A DNA stretch of 64,000 nucleotides from Breviolum minutum Mf 1.05b.01 (GCA_000507305.1 DF239840.1:1-64000), one strand, 5' to 3'; positions 32,285 through 43,560 are shown, numbered from the stretch's first letter. Numbers and translations are program-made. Notes: generated by a model not told the origin, from the letters alone.

Positions 32285-32805
32285 CTCCGAATGCTTGCGT
32301 GAAGACGTCAACAATCGGTCAGAGAGGCTGGCTGTCAATAGGGCCCGCAGCATATCTGTGTCCCTTGGGTTTTCGTCAGCCGGGGCGTCTGGAGGGTCAT
32401 CACATGACTTGCATACGTGCTTGCAGGGAACCATGGTGAGGCCCGTAAGTTCCTGCTAGCTGGGATTGTTCTTCCCCCAAAAAAAATCGAGATGGCAATG
32501 GAAAATCCACCATTTTCAATAGGAAATACATTTTCTCAAATGCTGGATTTTCCAGGCAGCCATGTAAGTTTGGGGGGGAAAGTAGGCTGGAGATTCCACC
32601 ATGACAAAAAAAAGTATTTCCTATTTGGAGCAACGGATATCCAGCCAGCAACTCCTTAGTTTGCTGAAGGGTGCTATCTAATGACATAACTCCATTGCAT
32701 GGCCATCTCAATATTTGGTGCCAAAAAGAGACCGCAAAATTGCCAAATCATTGCTTTTATCGTAGTAATTATTCCATTTAGGGGCCAATATCTAATTTGG
32801 GGTGG

Positions 32806-32839
<34 letters not shown>

Positions 32840-34309
32840 AATATCCCAAACGTACCAAACTAACCCTACCCATTTTGTTCACCCTTTTCCCTTTCCATCA
32901 CAGTTGACTCTTCGAAGACTTTTCCAATCATCTTCTTTCTATTCATGATCCTCTTGGCTTTCTCCTCCTGGCATAGCTTTTTTCAACCCTGCATCAATGA
33001 AGATGCCTGACATTTTCCTATTGGAAAAAAAACGCTTTTCCAAGGGTGGAAGTTTCTCGTATTAAAAATACCTTCGGCAAAAAATAACGGAAAAAACACA
33101 GCATACTGTTGATGGACGAAATCCTGCTAACCAGTTGAGATTGGTAGTTTCTCTCGTTATTTACAGGTTGTTTACATCCGAAGTGGTCAGCCGGATTTCT
33201 TCCATCAACAGTAGGAGTAGGAAGCCGAATATTGGGATGGATGATCCAAGTTCGAAATGCCGATGGGGAAGCTTTCAAAAGTCTTCATGCCCCGCCATTT
33301 AAAGGTAAACCAATGGTTAATAAGCCCTTATATAATAAGGCCTTATTTCCTGAGGGGGTGCGTTAGCATGGGGTAGGTTGACTAGCCATAAATTGTTGGT
33401 TTTGAATGCAGAATAAAACCATGCACCCCTTTAAAAATGGTCCGATTCCACCCATCCAAAAGCCAACGAAAGCCCAACCATCACGTTCTGTGCTACTCTT
33501 GTCAATCCAATTTTAATCCACATTTATCCTAGTAATCAAAAACCAGCTAAGCTACCCCGAAACATTCTTGGGTTTTCAACCAATTGAAAATGCAACGAAA
33601 ATGACTTCGGCAGCAAACATCCACCCCCTTCCCATTGAAGTTACGACCCGTTTGTGCCTTGCTCTCCACAAAGAAGTCATGAACCGTCAACTGGCCGGCA
33701 GGAAACATACGAAAACCCTACGAGTTTGAAACGTGCCCCCCCGTTCAAAAAGGGGTCAAATCCAACCATTTTAAAGCAAGTCCAAGAAAATCTTCCAAAG
33801 TGTCTATTTCATTGCGGCAGAAATAAGACAATTGATCTAAAAAACTACGTCCTCTTTTGGATAGAAGACAATTTGGTACCTGTTATATATAACATATTAT
33901 TTTATGACATCTCCCATTCTCTAGAGGCTTTCAAGCATCCCCAAGTATATAATAAGCCGGAGGACATCTTCCATCAACAGTATTTCTTCAATCTCTTGTT
34001 AAAATCAAACCCAACAAAAACTACATAATCAACAGGCTACATTCAACATCATTCAACCCCATTCATCTTCAAGTAAGTACCATCCCAACTTAACCACCAA
34101 AAACCCCAACAACCAAGTCATTGCCCCAAGCACCACCAAACTCACCAACCAATTCCAGCACGGACGAGGCCAGGACCTTCTCCGCTTCATCCCAGGGCGT
34201 TGGTCCCTGGTAATTGGCATCATCCGTAAATTCCGTGCCCAAAGTATCCAAGGTCCTTCGGCCCAAACCGGCCAACCTTGAGGCGACATTATAATGGGAC
34301 CAGGACCCA
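32285..34309 (-). CDS. Four-exon unrecognised gene fragment
   Basis: Exon 34309-34146 follows tttccttgtttgag, reads GSWSHYNVASRLAGLGRRTL and EFTDDANYQGPTPWDEAEKV, and ends GTTG|GTGAGT. Exon 33836 to about 33765 follows cgtagttttttag and reads QLSYFCRNEIDTLEDFLGLA. Exon 33690-33658 is only 33 nt, reads LTVHDFFVESK and ends CAAG|GCACAA, a GC donor. Exon 32419-32285 follows ggttccctgcaag, reads HVCKSCDDPPDAPADENPRD and MLRALLTASLSDRLLTSSRK, and ends GGAG|GTTGGA. Exons one and two join 1 plus 2 bases; three and four are both phase zero. The second exon's donor is not fixed (GC or GA options exist). CxxC with an acidic linker is visible, but no family is recognised. Introns carry family D and J elements. 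Confidence 0.8.
32809..32839. repeat. AAC trinucleotide repeat
   Basis: About ten aac units in non-coding sequence. Confidence 0.9.
33104..33213 (-). repeat. Family D element, inverted copy
   Basis: The ends match family D, but the centre (ccagttgagattggtag) is the reverse complement of that at 25.5 and 31.7 kb. Confidence 0.85.
33318..33395 (+). repeat. Family J element, copy 3
   Basis: Contains cttatataataaggccttat, a G-rich centre and ttgactagccataaat. It lies between exons at 33.66 and 32.42 kb. Confidence 0.6.
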
Positions 34310-34464
34310 CTCAAACAAGGAAATTTTTGAAGCGAATCTGAATTTGAACCATTTGATTTTGTTAGAAGATATCTTAGAAATTTTCGGGAGGTACGGTAGA
34401 TGACTGGAATCCTGGAACTTTCTCAAAACAAGTTTCTACACCACCTGGTGTAATTCTCTGTTTG

Positions 34465-34545
34465 GCATGGGGAAGTGACCTTTTTAAAAATGACCTTCAA
34501 CGATGGAGGATCAAAACGGTCACGCTTTGAATCACCTGGTATTTG
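34465..34545 (-). repeat. Family C element, inverted copy
   Basis: Reads gaccttcaacgatggaggat then gaatcacctgg, the reverse complement of the forward copies. Confidence 0.7.
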
Positions 34546-35164
34546 AGAAAAAAAGCTGCACCATAAAAAGAGAGGAAACTGTTTTTTTAATAGAAATTTT
34601 CCACAACCTCTGAACGAAAAGAAAGATGTTCAAAATTTTCACATTCCTTTGAGAGGTTTTCTCATTCAGCTAAAAGGACCTTCGTTTTCCTACTGAACAT
34701 TAGCAATCCCCAAAGAGTTTTTCAGCCCCACTCACCCTCCCTGAAACTAACAGTTTCAAATTTCCCGAAAATGGATGGTTGGAATATAAGGATCGTTGTC
34801 CTTTTTGCTGACGTTTATTTATAAGGCCCTATTTTCACAAACCCCCCAACTCGCTGGATTCGTTGCAGAGAGGGTAGCCAGGCTTTGCCATGGATCTGGT
34901 GATGGGCTTTTCTAGCACGGAAAGGGTGCAGTCAAAACGAAGAAAGAAAACACCCCCCCACAAAAGTTGAGTTTACCGTTTACCCCTGAAAACTTAATGC
35001 TTGGAAAAAAAGATTTGACTTTCCGAATTTGGGATTTACCATTTTTTTTTAGGGAAGAAAAACTGTGAAACTTCAAAGGGGAGTATCAACTGCCGAGACG
35101 GAGTTTTATCCATCAGAAAAAAAAGAGGTGGAATGTCGTTTTTTTTAACAAGGGTGGGCCCTAC

Positions 35165-35290
35165 GATCGTTATAAATGGGGTGAAATAACTCCTATAAAC
35201 GGCCCAAAAATACATGGGGTTTCACTGGAGTTGTTTCACCCTACTTATATAGGAGATATTTCACCCCATTTTATAACGATGGTAGGGACC
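35165..35290. repeat. Inverted-repeat element (family I)
   Basis: Arms ctacgatcgttataaatggg and ccattttataacgatggtag, with inner arms aataactcctata and tataggagatattt. A half-copy lies near 23842. Confidence 0.8.
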
Positions 35291-35324
35291 CAACTTCTAT
35301 GAACTCTTGCTTCTCCCTTTTGAA

Positions 35325-35420
35325 ATAAAAACAGCAGTGAGACACAAGGACCAAGTTGTGGACTCAAGGTATGAAAGTTACCACGGGACACGGGCCGTAA
35401 AGAAAGCATACCTCCCAAAA
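35325..35420 (-). CDS. Exon candidate
   Basis: After tcaatcaatttttgggag the frame reads GMLSLRPVSRGNFHTLSPQL then GPCVSLLFLFQK. No good donor. It adjoins the family I element. Confidence 0.4.
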
Positions 35421-36409
35421 ATTGATTGACCAATTTTGGATGGTTATTTTTTGTTGCTCAAAGGGTGCAGAGGAAGGAGACAATTTTTTTCAGAAAGAAT
35501 ACCAAAAAAAATGAGGCTGGCTAAGCCTTAACCAAAAAAAAATGCGAAGGACAAACTATCCAAATATCTAGAGACCCAACATCCAAATGGATGACATTTC
35601 TCATCTACCTTCTAATTATTAGACAAATACGAAATTACGGATGCCATGTCTAAAAGACAATGAAAATCTTCAAGAGGAAACTAGCTGGCTGATGTTTTTC
35701 TGAAACAAAGCTCCCACGGGGTTAGGGATTTGATTCCGGGAATCCTGGAATTTGGGGGATATGAATCAACACGGTTGATGAGGGGGGCATCCCGGAATCC
35801 CTAGGAAATTCCCCTTTGGGAGTTTTGGTTCCCAACAGATGAAAAAGGTGGTGAAAAAAATCTCCCCAGCGAAACAAGGCCACCAAATAGCAACCTGCTA
35901 TTTGTGGGTCATAAGATGTCATAGCATGAACCTACAGGGTGAATCTTAGAGTTCTGGGATGCCGGATGGGAAAATGATGGATTTTTGTTGGACCTAGGTG
36001 CATGTAAATATCATGTTTTCAATTTTATGGATATTCAGCTATTATCATCAGCTACCAAAAAATTCTTCAGTACACCTTGGGTGTGGCCCCCTGCCAGTAA
36101 CGGTGACCTTTTCCATTCTTATCACATGTTAAGCAGGGGGATTCCTATAAGATCCTATAAACCTTCATTTGCCACCCCTTACTGGGAGAGGACAAATAAA
36201 CAGGGGTCATTCTACTACCAACCCAAACACTGGCATCATAGATTGGCATTGTTTGATACCCCCAATATACGTAATCTAATGACCCCTGAATATCAGGGTT
36301 TGCCATCATCACCTGAAACAACCCTAAAAATATAGGAGAAACCCCACATCACCATGGGACAAACGCTACCTGTCAATCTTTAGGGGCCCGATTTTCCCAT
36401 GTAACTTTC

Positions 36410-36555
36410 GGTTCTTGTGGTGGACCCCTGAATATCCCTATCCCATCTATCCCACTTCCCAAAAAAAGCCCTCCCCTTTTCATCGGTTTTTCTTAAACCG
36501 CCACGCAACAAACGCGCCAAACGACGTTGAGCCTCGGAGTCCTGTAGAGCATCAA
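36410..36555 (-). CDS. Charged exon, unrecognised
   Basis: After ttggtttccaaaaag the frame reads DALQDSEAQRRLARLLRGGL then RKTDEKGRAFFGKWDRWDRD, rich in Arg, Asp and Glu, like an exposed helix. The donor is not clear (a GTTTAAG site near the 20th codon or one beyond). Other frames close within 65 nt. Confidence 0.65.
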
Positions 36556-36729
36556 CTTTTTGGAAACCAACATGGATTTAGGTGTTCAATTGGATGATTT
36601 TTAGGTGAACAGGGAATCATAGTAATTTTCCAGGGTGTAGCTTTAAAAAAATAAGGGACATCTCTATAAATCACCATTAAAAATTGTTGATTCTTAGGAG
36701 GAAAGTGATGGTTGTTTGTTTTTTCGGGG

Positions 36730-36803
36730 GCTCTCTTATTTCTGACATATCCACGAATCTACCCCTCAAGGGAATCAAATTCTTGCAGGACCTGCGGTCG
36801 AAC
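36730..36803 (-). CDS. Exon with strong acceptor, frame uncertain
   Basis: It follows gattgtttcaacttacag. Frame one reads VRPQVLQEFDSLEG to a stop; frame two reads FDRRSCKNLIPLRGRFVDMS and stays open longer. A family B element lies immediately upstream in the intron. Confidence 0.55.
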
Positions 36804-36850
36804 CTGTAAGTTGAAACAATCTTGCTTCGGGTTTCATGGTACGATTGGTG

Positions 36851-36949
36851 GTTGGTGGTGGTTGGGTTTCAACCCCTCTGAAAAATATGCACAAGTCAAA
36901 TTAGATCATTTCCGCTAGGGGTGAGAAAATATTTGAAACCACCACCTAG
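36851..36949 (+). repeat. Family B element, copy 8
   Basis: Starts gttggtggtggttgggtttc and ends tttgaaaccaccacctag. Confidence 0.85.
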
Positions 36950-37552
36950 AACTTGTTTTTGTTTTGTCTGTGAAAGGGATGCTTGCAAGTTCCCCCAATC
37001 AAAAAAAGAACCTACCCCCCAAAAAAAAACTACCAAGATGTGCTGATCAAAACGAAACCTGAAATTAGCTCCAGCTGCTCAGCTCCATAAAACAGCTTTA
37101 GTACAAGCTGGGACCTTGTAACACCCGTTTTTTTCAGTAGGGGCCCATATGAGCAACGGACTAAACCTATTGCATCTGCGAAAGGACGTGGCTGAAATGG
37201 TCATCGTTTTTTATGTGTCCCTCATCGTTCCTGAGGATTTAACGGGTGTAATAAAATCAGGCAAACATGTGTTTCAAAAGTCATCGTTTTTTGTGTCACC
37301 CCTATCGTTCCTGAGAGTTTCATGATAGTATCAAGTATTAATGTCCTGGTGTGACTGTTCCAAATTGTCGGAGGTTTTGGCGGGCGCTCATATATTTTCA
37401 CTTATAAGGGGTGAAATAACCCCAGTTACCAATTTACATGGGCCATATTATAGGGATATATAACCCAATTTACAACTGGTATGGGCCCAAGTTTCATGCC
37501 CCCCCCCCTGGTTTCACCTCACCACGACGCTGGGATCCACCCTAAGATCATT

Positions 37553-37645
37553 CCAGGTATCGTAAGTACTCAGGATCACCACCACCATTTTATAAGCCAT
37601 GAAGTTTCGGCTATTTGGAAGGGGTTCAACAACCCTAAGGGGACG
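37553..37645 (+). repeat. Family G element, copy 2
   Basis: Contains aggatcaccaccaccatttt and ataagccatgaagtttcggc. Confidence 0.65.
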
Positions 37646-37838
37646 GGAAACGATCACCATGGTTATGAACCACTTACTAACCATGGGACCCCCTAACTAC
37701 TATAAGTGGATGTATCCCTAGTTGTACCCATTTACAACCATGGTTAAAATAGGGTATGCTGGGGTTATAACTACCTTACAACTAGGCCTTCTTGTACTTA
37801 CCAACTGGGATGATCCTCCAACCCGACCCAACCGAAAC

Positions 37839-37931
37839 CTTCTTCACGATGGACACCAAACGTTGCGCCACTTCGTCGACCTGCGCCACCAGCTCTGTCA
37901 GACGTCGAGGGATCACGGCATAGTCGCGCAC
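37839..37931 (-). CDS. Internal exon, probable helical segment
   Basis: It follows tgttcgttgcccttaag and reads VRDYAVIPRRLTELVAQVDE then VAQRLVSIVKK, ending GAAG|GTTTCG. It is 93 nt and phase zero at both ends, with clean splice sites and GC-rich codons. The heptad-like spacing of Leu and Val suggests a coiled coil or helical bundle. It may belong to the gene at 39-41 kb. Confidence 0.85.
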
Positions 37932-38005
37932 CTTAAGGGCAACGAACATGGCAGGAAGACACAAACCCCTTTAAAACCAAGATGGCACCCGAAAAAAGCA
38001 ACAAA

Positions 38006-38090
38006 AACTCCTACTTTCCATTGAATCCCGGTTTGTTAATAGGGATCCTTATATTGGTTTATGAAATAATCCCAGATATAACTGGGTAGT
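38006..38090 (+). repeat. Family H element, copy 1
   Basis: Core ccattgaatcccggttt and agggatccttat then tgaaataatcccagatata. Copies at 44842 and 56198 share the orientation. Confidence 0.7.
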
Positions 38091-38572
38091 ATAATTCCTT
38101 ACATACCCTAAACAAGCATGGTGTTTTTTCATTGCTCAGATGGCGCCCGAAAAATAGATACCTGGAAAAAGAAGATTCCGAACTTGGAAACCCATCGTTT
38201 TTAGTGTTCAGCCATTCGTTTTTCCTTGGGCCTTAGGAGGCCTGTTTGTGGTAGAAGGGAAGGGTTTGTTGTTTTTCTTTAAAGCAACCTCTAAGGGATG
38301 AGGGGTCGGTCATGCAATTCAATGAAAAAATTCTGATACAAAAAATTGGGTTCTCCCCGGACTCCAGGATGCAATCGTCACCACCAGAATTATTTGGGAA
38401 TCCCTATAAGATCTATACAGTAAACCTTCATTTGTTGCCCTTAATGGTAACCAGAAGTGGGCGCATAATTTTGACGCCAGGCTACCTTGTTACCAAAAAC
38501 CAATAGAATAAATTGTTGTTTAAGAAAATTTCACTGCAACTTCATTCTGCAAGAATGTTGGCCTAATCATTC

Positions 38573-38677
38573 GCCACTGTTACTGGGAAATGTGACTGGG
38601 TGTACGCAAAGGCAGACCCCATGGCCAGCTCAGAGCATTCATCCGCAAAGAGCAAAAATGCCACTGTTACTGGGGCG
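38573..38677 (-). CDS. Exon candidate between direct repeats
   Basis: A minus frame reads VAFLLFADECSELAMGSAFA then YTQSHFPVTV. The 15-bp word gccactgttactggg occurs at both edges (38573 and 38661), so the exon-like stretch is framed by a direct repeat. Confidence 0.45.
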
Positions 38678-39039
38678 GACAACCCAACATATATATATTT
38701 CGCGATATCTCTCAAGACTCAATGATTCGTCTTTCAATGAGAAAAACACTCCAAAGTATGTTCAATAAAATATCATTGTGCCTTTCAAAGAATCTTCCTC
38801 AGATTGGTCACAATGTCATGTTAGCTGGATACGACAGTCTGATTTCCTTTATTTACATGTCATGTCCCAGCCAAGTTGAATTATGATGTCCTGTTCAAAA
38901 AATTCCTGCTCCTGCAAACTCACTGTCTTCAAATTCCACGTCATTGCTTTTTAAGCGGGAAAAAAATTACGCGTTCACCTCCAAAACACTTGAAGCTACC
39001 AACAGAACTCCGTGTTGACGGAGTTCACCAGGACAATAA

Positions 39040-39113
<74 letters not shown>

Positions 39114-39163
39114 ACCAACAACCAACAACCAACAACCAACAACCAACAACCACAACCACAACC
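39040..39163. repeat. ATC trinucleotide tract joined to an AACC-type repeat
   Basis: About 24 atc units followed by several aaccaac units, beginning only a few bases after the splice donor of the minus-strand exon ending at 39167. Frames through it give poly-Ser, poly-Asp or poly-Met and are not genes. Confidence 0.95.
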
Positions 39164-39166
39164 AAC

Positions 39167-40252
39167 GATGCGTATGCGTGTTGTAGGGTTCCGTTTTGCC
39201 AAGTTTCCATGGTATGTGCATGCTTCAACCATCCCTTTCGCCCGTCACGTGTTGGATCTAGTGGAAAGGTTTGCCAGAACTCCTGCACCAGGAGGGTAAA
39301 CCCCCAAAACTAACATAGAAGCTGAAAATGGCCCCCTGGAATATAGTTGGCCAATATGAGCCCCTTTGGATAGCAGATGGATTATGCCTTTTTGCGGGAT
39401 ACACCCCTGAAGTTGATGGAACCTGAAAATCTGCCACTGGAAAAGGATATCCCGATCTTGGAAACCCAGCATTTTCAGGTTCCAGCCGTTAGGGTTGGCC
39501 AAATTTTCGGGGGAGGTTCATCATTTTCAAATCTTCAACCTAAACTACCTTTTTGGGAGGAAAACCCTTTATGACAAACATGCCGGTGAAATTTTGTAAC
39601 GTCGAAAGTAGAACTACCTCTGATACGAATTGATGGATCTTCTTGTCGCGACCTCACCCGGAAAGTTCTCAGCACTCAAAGCAAGCGATTCTTCGTGTGC
39701 TTTGCTTGTCCCAACAAGCAAGGTTTTGATCTGGTTGAACCTTTCCCCGATTCAAGATACAGAGCAGACATAACTATCTCATCCAATGGCAACATAAAAC
39801 CATATCCTTCTGTTCAGAATTCAGTTTCTGTCCTTACTTTGTCCAAATATCCCAGAAATATCCACTAGACATCCCTATATTCTTAACCAACCAACTGCAA
39901 TTTCGTCAACCAACCCTCCCCCAACTTCAACCAACCACAAAAAAAAACTAGTTGGTGGTTAAACCACCCCTTTGAAAAATATGCTCGTCCAAATGGGTTC
40001 ATCTTCCCTAAGGATCGGGGTGGCAAAAAAACATGAGTTTCCACCACCCAGAACAAGTTTGGGGAACCCACCATGAACCCACCAGGTTCCACTCCTTAAA
40101 AAGTTCCAGCAAGGCCAAGGGTTGTGACTTCATTCCCTTGTCAAAATATTGCCTGGACCAATTGCTGCGATATAAGCGTGGACCCAAGTCACTGAGATCT
40201 GGAAATGCAAAACTGGATGGTGAAGAGAATGGATCTTGAACAGCCAAGCTGC
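39167..40252 (-). CDS. Three-exon unrecognised gene fragment
   Basis: Exon 40252-40083 (170 nt) follows gacaaaaactcag, reads SLAVQDPFSSPSSFAFPDLS and GPRLYRSNWSRQYFDKGMKS, and ends CCTG|GTGGGT. Exon 39730-39653 follows aaggttcaaccag, reads IKTLLVGTSKAHEESLALSA and ends GTGAG|GTCGCG. Exon 39282-39167 follows ccctcctggtgcag, reads EFWQTFPLDPTRDGRKGWLK then HAHTMETWQNGTLQHAYA, and ends ATC|GTTGGT. All three join in phase. Aromatic residues and WxxxxPLDPTRDGRKGW are distinctive, but I cannot name the family. The intron between exons one and two carries family B copy 9; the one after exon three starts in a microsatellite. Confidence 0.9.
39398..39520 (+). repeat. Family A element
   Basis: Arms acacccctgaagttgatgg and ttttcgggggaggt, inner arms ggaacctgaaaatctgcc and cagcattttcaggttcc. 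It lies in the intron between exons two and three of the gene above. Confidence 0.75.
39951..40051 (+). repeat. Family B element, copy 9
   Basis: Starts gttggtggttaaaccacccc and ends gagtttccaccacccag. It lies in an intron flanked by two well-supported exons. Confidence 0.85.
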
Positions 40253-40889
40253 CTGAGTTTTTGTCACAAAAAAACGGGGTGGAGAAAAAATTGGAGAGAA
40301 GGGGGCGCCAACAGTTGTGAAAATATAAATATCTTAGGGCCAAGAGGCTGCAATTGAGGGAAAACACAAATTGAAATGACAAGGATGTTGTGGTTGAAAG
40401 CAACGTTTTTTTACGGGGGAGGCTTGGCAGGCCAGATTCAAAATGAGGATTTATATAAATTCCATCGTAAATTCACATGGTACATGATAGTGAGAAACAT
40501 CATAAAACATCACTTCTATATTCACCTGGTATACACAAAATCTCTATTCTACAACAATTCAACGTCATTCAAAATCAGATTTTGCTGACCGCCATTGTCT
40601 TTCGGGAAAAAATCCCCTCTTGACCGACCCCGAAAGGGTACCCTATTTTTTGGTGGGTTTTATGGTCTCAAAAAACATGTAATTTAACATATTTATTTTC
40701 AACACCAACTTGTGCTGCTGTTTCAACATGGAACTTTGTGGAGGACTCGTGTTCATTAGGTATGCAACTAGCGCCTCAAAATTCAAGTCAGGAACAAAAC
40801 ATTTTTCCGTTCAATCCCGTTCCAAAGGAGGTACATTTTCAAATTCCTTAAAAATGTATGTTTTTGTTCAACCCTTTGTGATGCAAAAA

Positions 40890-40955
40890 AAAATATATAT
40901 ATATATATATATATTTATATACGCAAAAATAAATATATATATATACATATGTATA
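40890..40955. repeat. TA dinucleotide repeat
   Basis: Runs of atatat broken by ttatatacgcaaaaataa. No gene. Confidence 0.9.
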
Positions 40956-40967
40956 TGTTGAGAACAT

Positions 40968-41132
40968 CCATGGATTTCCTCCAATGTTTTCCAGCTCTTC
41001 CGAACCTTCTGGCAATGAAATTTTCTAAATTCAAATCATTCACCAATTCATTTTGGTTGAAACGCCAAGGGTTGAGAAAGCTGGGGGAGAATTCATGTGA
41101 ATCAGGGAATCTGTTTGGATTGGGAGAGCAAA
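40968..41132 (-). CDS. Exon, unrecognised
   Basis: It follows gggtttgtcgtcgcag. The longest frame reads CSPNPNRFPDSHEFSPSFLN, then PWRFNQNELVNDLNLENFIA and RRFGRAGKHWRKSMD before a GTTCTC site. A shorter alternative frame (FALPIQTDSLIHMNSPPAFS) ends at a GTGAATG donor. The longer one gives 55 codons without a stop. Probably upstream in the same gene as 39167-40252. Confidence 0.7.
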
Positions 41133-41689
41133 CTGCGACGACAAACCCAATGCGTGAGGGGATGGAACAAACTAATGTAACCCCTGGCTTTTGTAACAGA
41201 ACTCTTTAGTAAAATGTCCCATGAACTTGTCACAGATGATTCAAAAATCAACTTCTACTCACCACTAGGATGCCCCAGGTTTTTTTCATAACTTGCTTCA
41301 TAATAATCACAACCAAATAAAAACTCAGGCTCAATTTTTCTACAGGGAAAGCAACCAGAAAAAATACTTCATGCCGAGTTACAGGCCAAGATCACACCAT
41401 CCACCGCGCAACCCCAGTGGATACCAAACCACACCAATCTACTTAGACCTCGCCACAGGTTGGTTGGCTGAAGGGTTTCTTGGCATGTGAAAATACCATG
41501 AAAATCCGACTTTTTCGTTTTTCTTTTCGGATTTCCAAGGGGGACCACCCCCCTTTTGTACTCTAAGGCTTTTGTTTCATATGTTACAAGTCTACTAAGG
41601 TACAATGCAAAGAAGCATACATATTATTTGCAAGACTAGAAAAAATAGTATATAAAGTACAGATATAATGAATATAGCACGCATATGTC

Positions 41690-41828
41690 TGACTGATTTA
41701 TTGTTCTTTCTGCATGGGGTCACTGCTGAACTCTCAATAACTCGTCCCTTTTTGTAGGCAGCAATTTTGGTGCAATTCCGTCTGACCAGCCAGTCTTTTT
41801 GACTGGCAGGGTCAGTCTCCTCTGGCAC
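41690..41828 (-). CDS. Exon, unrecognised
   Basis: It follows ttttgtgggttccttgcag and reads VPEETDPASQKDWLVRRNCT then KIAAYKKGRVIESSAVTPCR before the frame drifts into AT-rich sequence. Basic and polar; no family recognised. Phase zero start. It lies just downstream of the stop of the gene ending at 42172, so it belongs to the following gene. Confidence 0.8.
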
Positions 41829-42171
41829 CTGCAAGGAACCCACAAAAGTCTTTGTTTTTTGGTGGATTGTGCTTTAGACTCGAACGAGCAGATTCCCCGG
41901 AACGTCCCCCAACTTAGTGGAATGATGCTGGAAGTAATGGCTGCCGTACAATATCAAGGATCATCCGTGGGTGGTTCAACTCAATGCCCCCCGCAACAGC
42001 TGCCATTCATGTACTCCGCTTGTGATCATTTGTACTTTAGTTCTCCCAACCCCAACGGATTGAATACAAGTGTGAAAATACTCAGGCAGGCTCAAATCTG
42101 CATTTTTTCATAGCACGAACGCTCGTGGCCAGTGCCAGCTGTTAACTTCATGAAGTCCTCTCCAAGTCTTT

Positions 42172-43077
42172 TCACGAATCACCATCATCATCCGCACGTC
42201 CCCTCTTGGCATGGTATCTAAGTGGTTCCATTGCCTCAACTTCGGCCTCCTCATCATCCACGTGACACTTTGCGAGTAGAGGCCCTTGAACACCAGAGAA
42301 AATTCATCACCACCTGGGCTGTGAAGCGTTGGTCAAACATGGTTGCAGTTCAAAGCAACAATGGGGCAAACATGTTACCTCCAACCATTGCCAGTCACAA
42401 TTACAAAACGACATTCAATTTTCAGCCAAGATTGCAGAAGCAAGCTGCAATGATGGAATGGGATCGTTTTTCTCGGGGCCCACACGCCTTCGTCGTGCAA
42501 GAAGCTGCGGCGAAGGGCTAGGCTGTGAACGTTGTTCTGGCTTGGGCTGCAAAAGCCCTGCCAAAAACTCGGTCAGTTCCAAGCTGGCTTTGGCCACAGC
42601 CCAGGACCTGATGTCCTCAGCACCGATTCTCGCCAGAAAACAAAAACAATAGCGTGACCGAAGAGTATTTGCACTCGTAGAACCAAATGTCCTTCAGCAG
42701 CTAGTTGCGCTCCCGCCACCCGTGGGTGAAACTTGAGCCGCCCCTGATGGCAACATGGCCTTCGTAGCCCACGGCTCGCAGCGACTCTTTGGCCGCTGCG
42801 CCACCATCGCACTCCTGCAGCAGCAAAACGCTAAGTAATAGACAAGAGACGCAACAAGACAAATGATATGCAAACTTTACCTACATCTTCGGAGACTTGC
42901 CGCACCTGTGGGGGTTCAAATCCAAAAAGGCAGGAGTCTGTCAGAAGTAAGTCGCTTCCTGAAGCACGGCAACAATGATCGTTCAATTTCCATCGTGCCG
43001 TCATGATGTTGGCTTGAATAAAAACAGCTGTGACAGCTACTTCTTTCGCATCCGCACGCCTTCCAGGATCCCTGCTT
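42172..43077 (-). CDS. 3' end of an unrecognised gene, four exons with an acidic tail
   Basis: Exon 43077-42913 follows ccctccatgaag, reads RDPGRRADAKEVAVTAVFIQ and ANIMTARWKLNDHCCRASGS, and ends CACAG|GTGCGG. Exon 42814-42720 follows gttttgctgctgcag, reads ECDGGAAAKESLRAVGYEGH then VAIRGGSSFTHG, and ends CACGG|GTGGCG. Exon 42628 to about 42485 follows tttttgttttctggcgag and reads IGAEDIRSWAVAKASLELTE then FLAGLLQPKPEQRSQPSPSP. The last exon, 42284-42172, follows tctctggtgttcaag and reads PLLAKCHVDDEEAEVEAMEP before TGA, with KRGRADDDGDS at the end. Exons one to three join in phase (0; 2 plus 1). The third donor is unresolved. A further exon candidate (AIMTSRESHQAHTNVAETVK, about 43300-43228) probably belongs to it. 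GC content is clearly higher than in flanks. No family recognised; the acidic tail is a typical disordered end. Confidence 0.85.
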
Positions 43078-43560
43078 CATGGAGGGCTGGCAGCATTCTA
43101 TCGTCAAGGTGTCGGTGCTAGCGTTTCTGGTGCTAGTGCCTTAGTTTGCGTCAGAGTGGGTCTTCCCTTGATTTCCAATATTGTCCAGCATATCTACCTT
43201 ACTTTGTCTGTATCATGGCTTGTTAGGTCGTCGTTTTTTCACCGTCTCTGCCACATTGGTGTGTGCCTGGTGGGATTCACGGCTGGTCATGATGGCCTCG
43301 GATACCAAGACAAAGCAGAATTTGCAAACGGCTCGTATTGTGTATTGTTTTGACTGTGGACCCTGTTATGCATAGCAAGCTGAGCTGAGAACCGGGGACA
43401 CAGAAAAGAAGCAAGAAAAGAGGTGGGCGCTGGAACAGCTGAAAGGGGGGTGCAGCATGGAATCCTTGCATGTCAATCAGCTCATGTCAATGACGTCAAA
43501 TAAATCAAATCGATCAACAGTCAACCAACTAAACAAGCATATGACATCAATGACATCAAA

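Noticed and set aside
23633..39120. Regular repeats that might suggest a CRISPR array.
   Set aside because: They are trinucleotide tracts without spacers, in an intron-rich eukaryotic sequence.
39012..39299. Frames encoding poly-Ser, poly-Asp, poly-Met and poly-Ile.
   Set aside because: They are translations of the ATC microsatellite in an intron.
41799..42113. A plus-strand frame of 104 codons that reads like protein (PQLSGMMLEVMAAVQYQGSS).
   Set aside because: It has a fair acceptor but lies between two well-supported minus-strand exons and has no partner. I could not exclude it fully.
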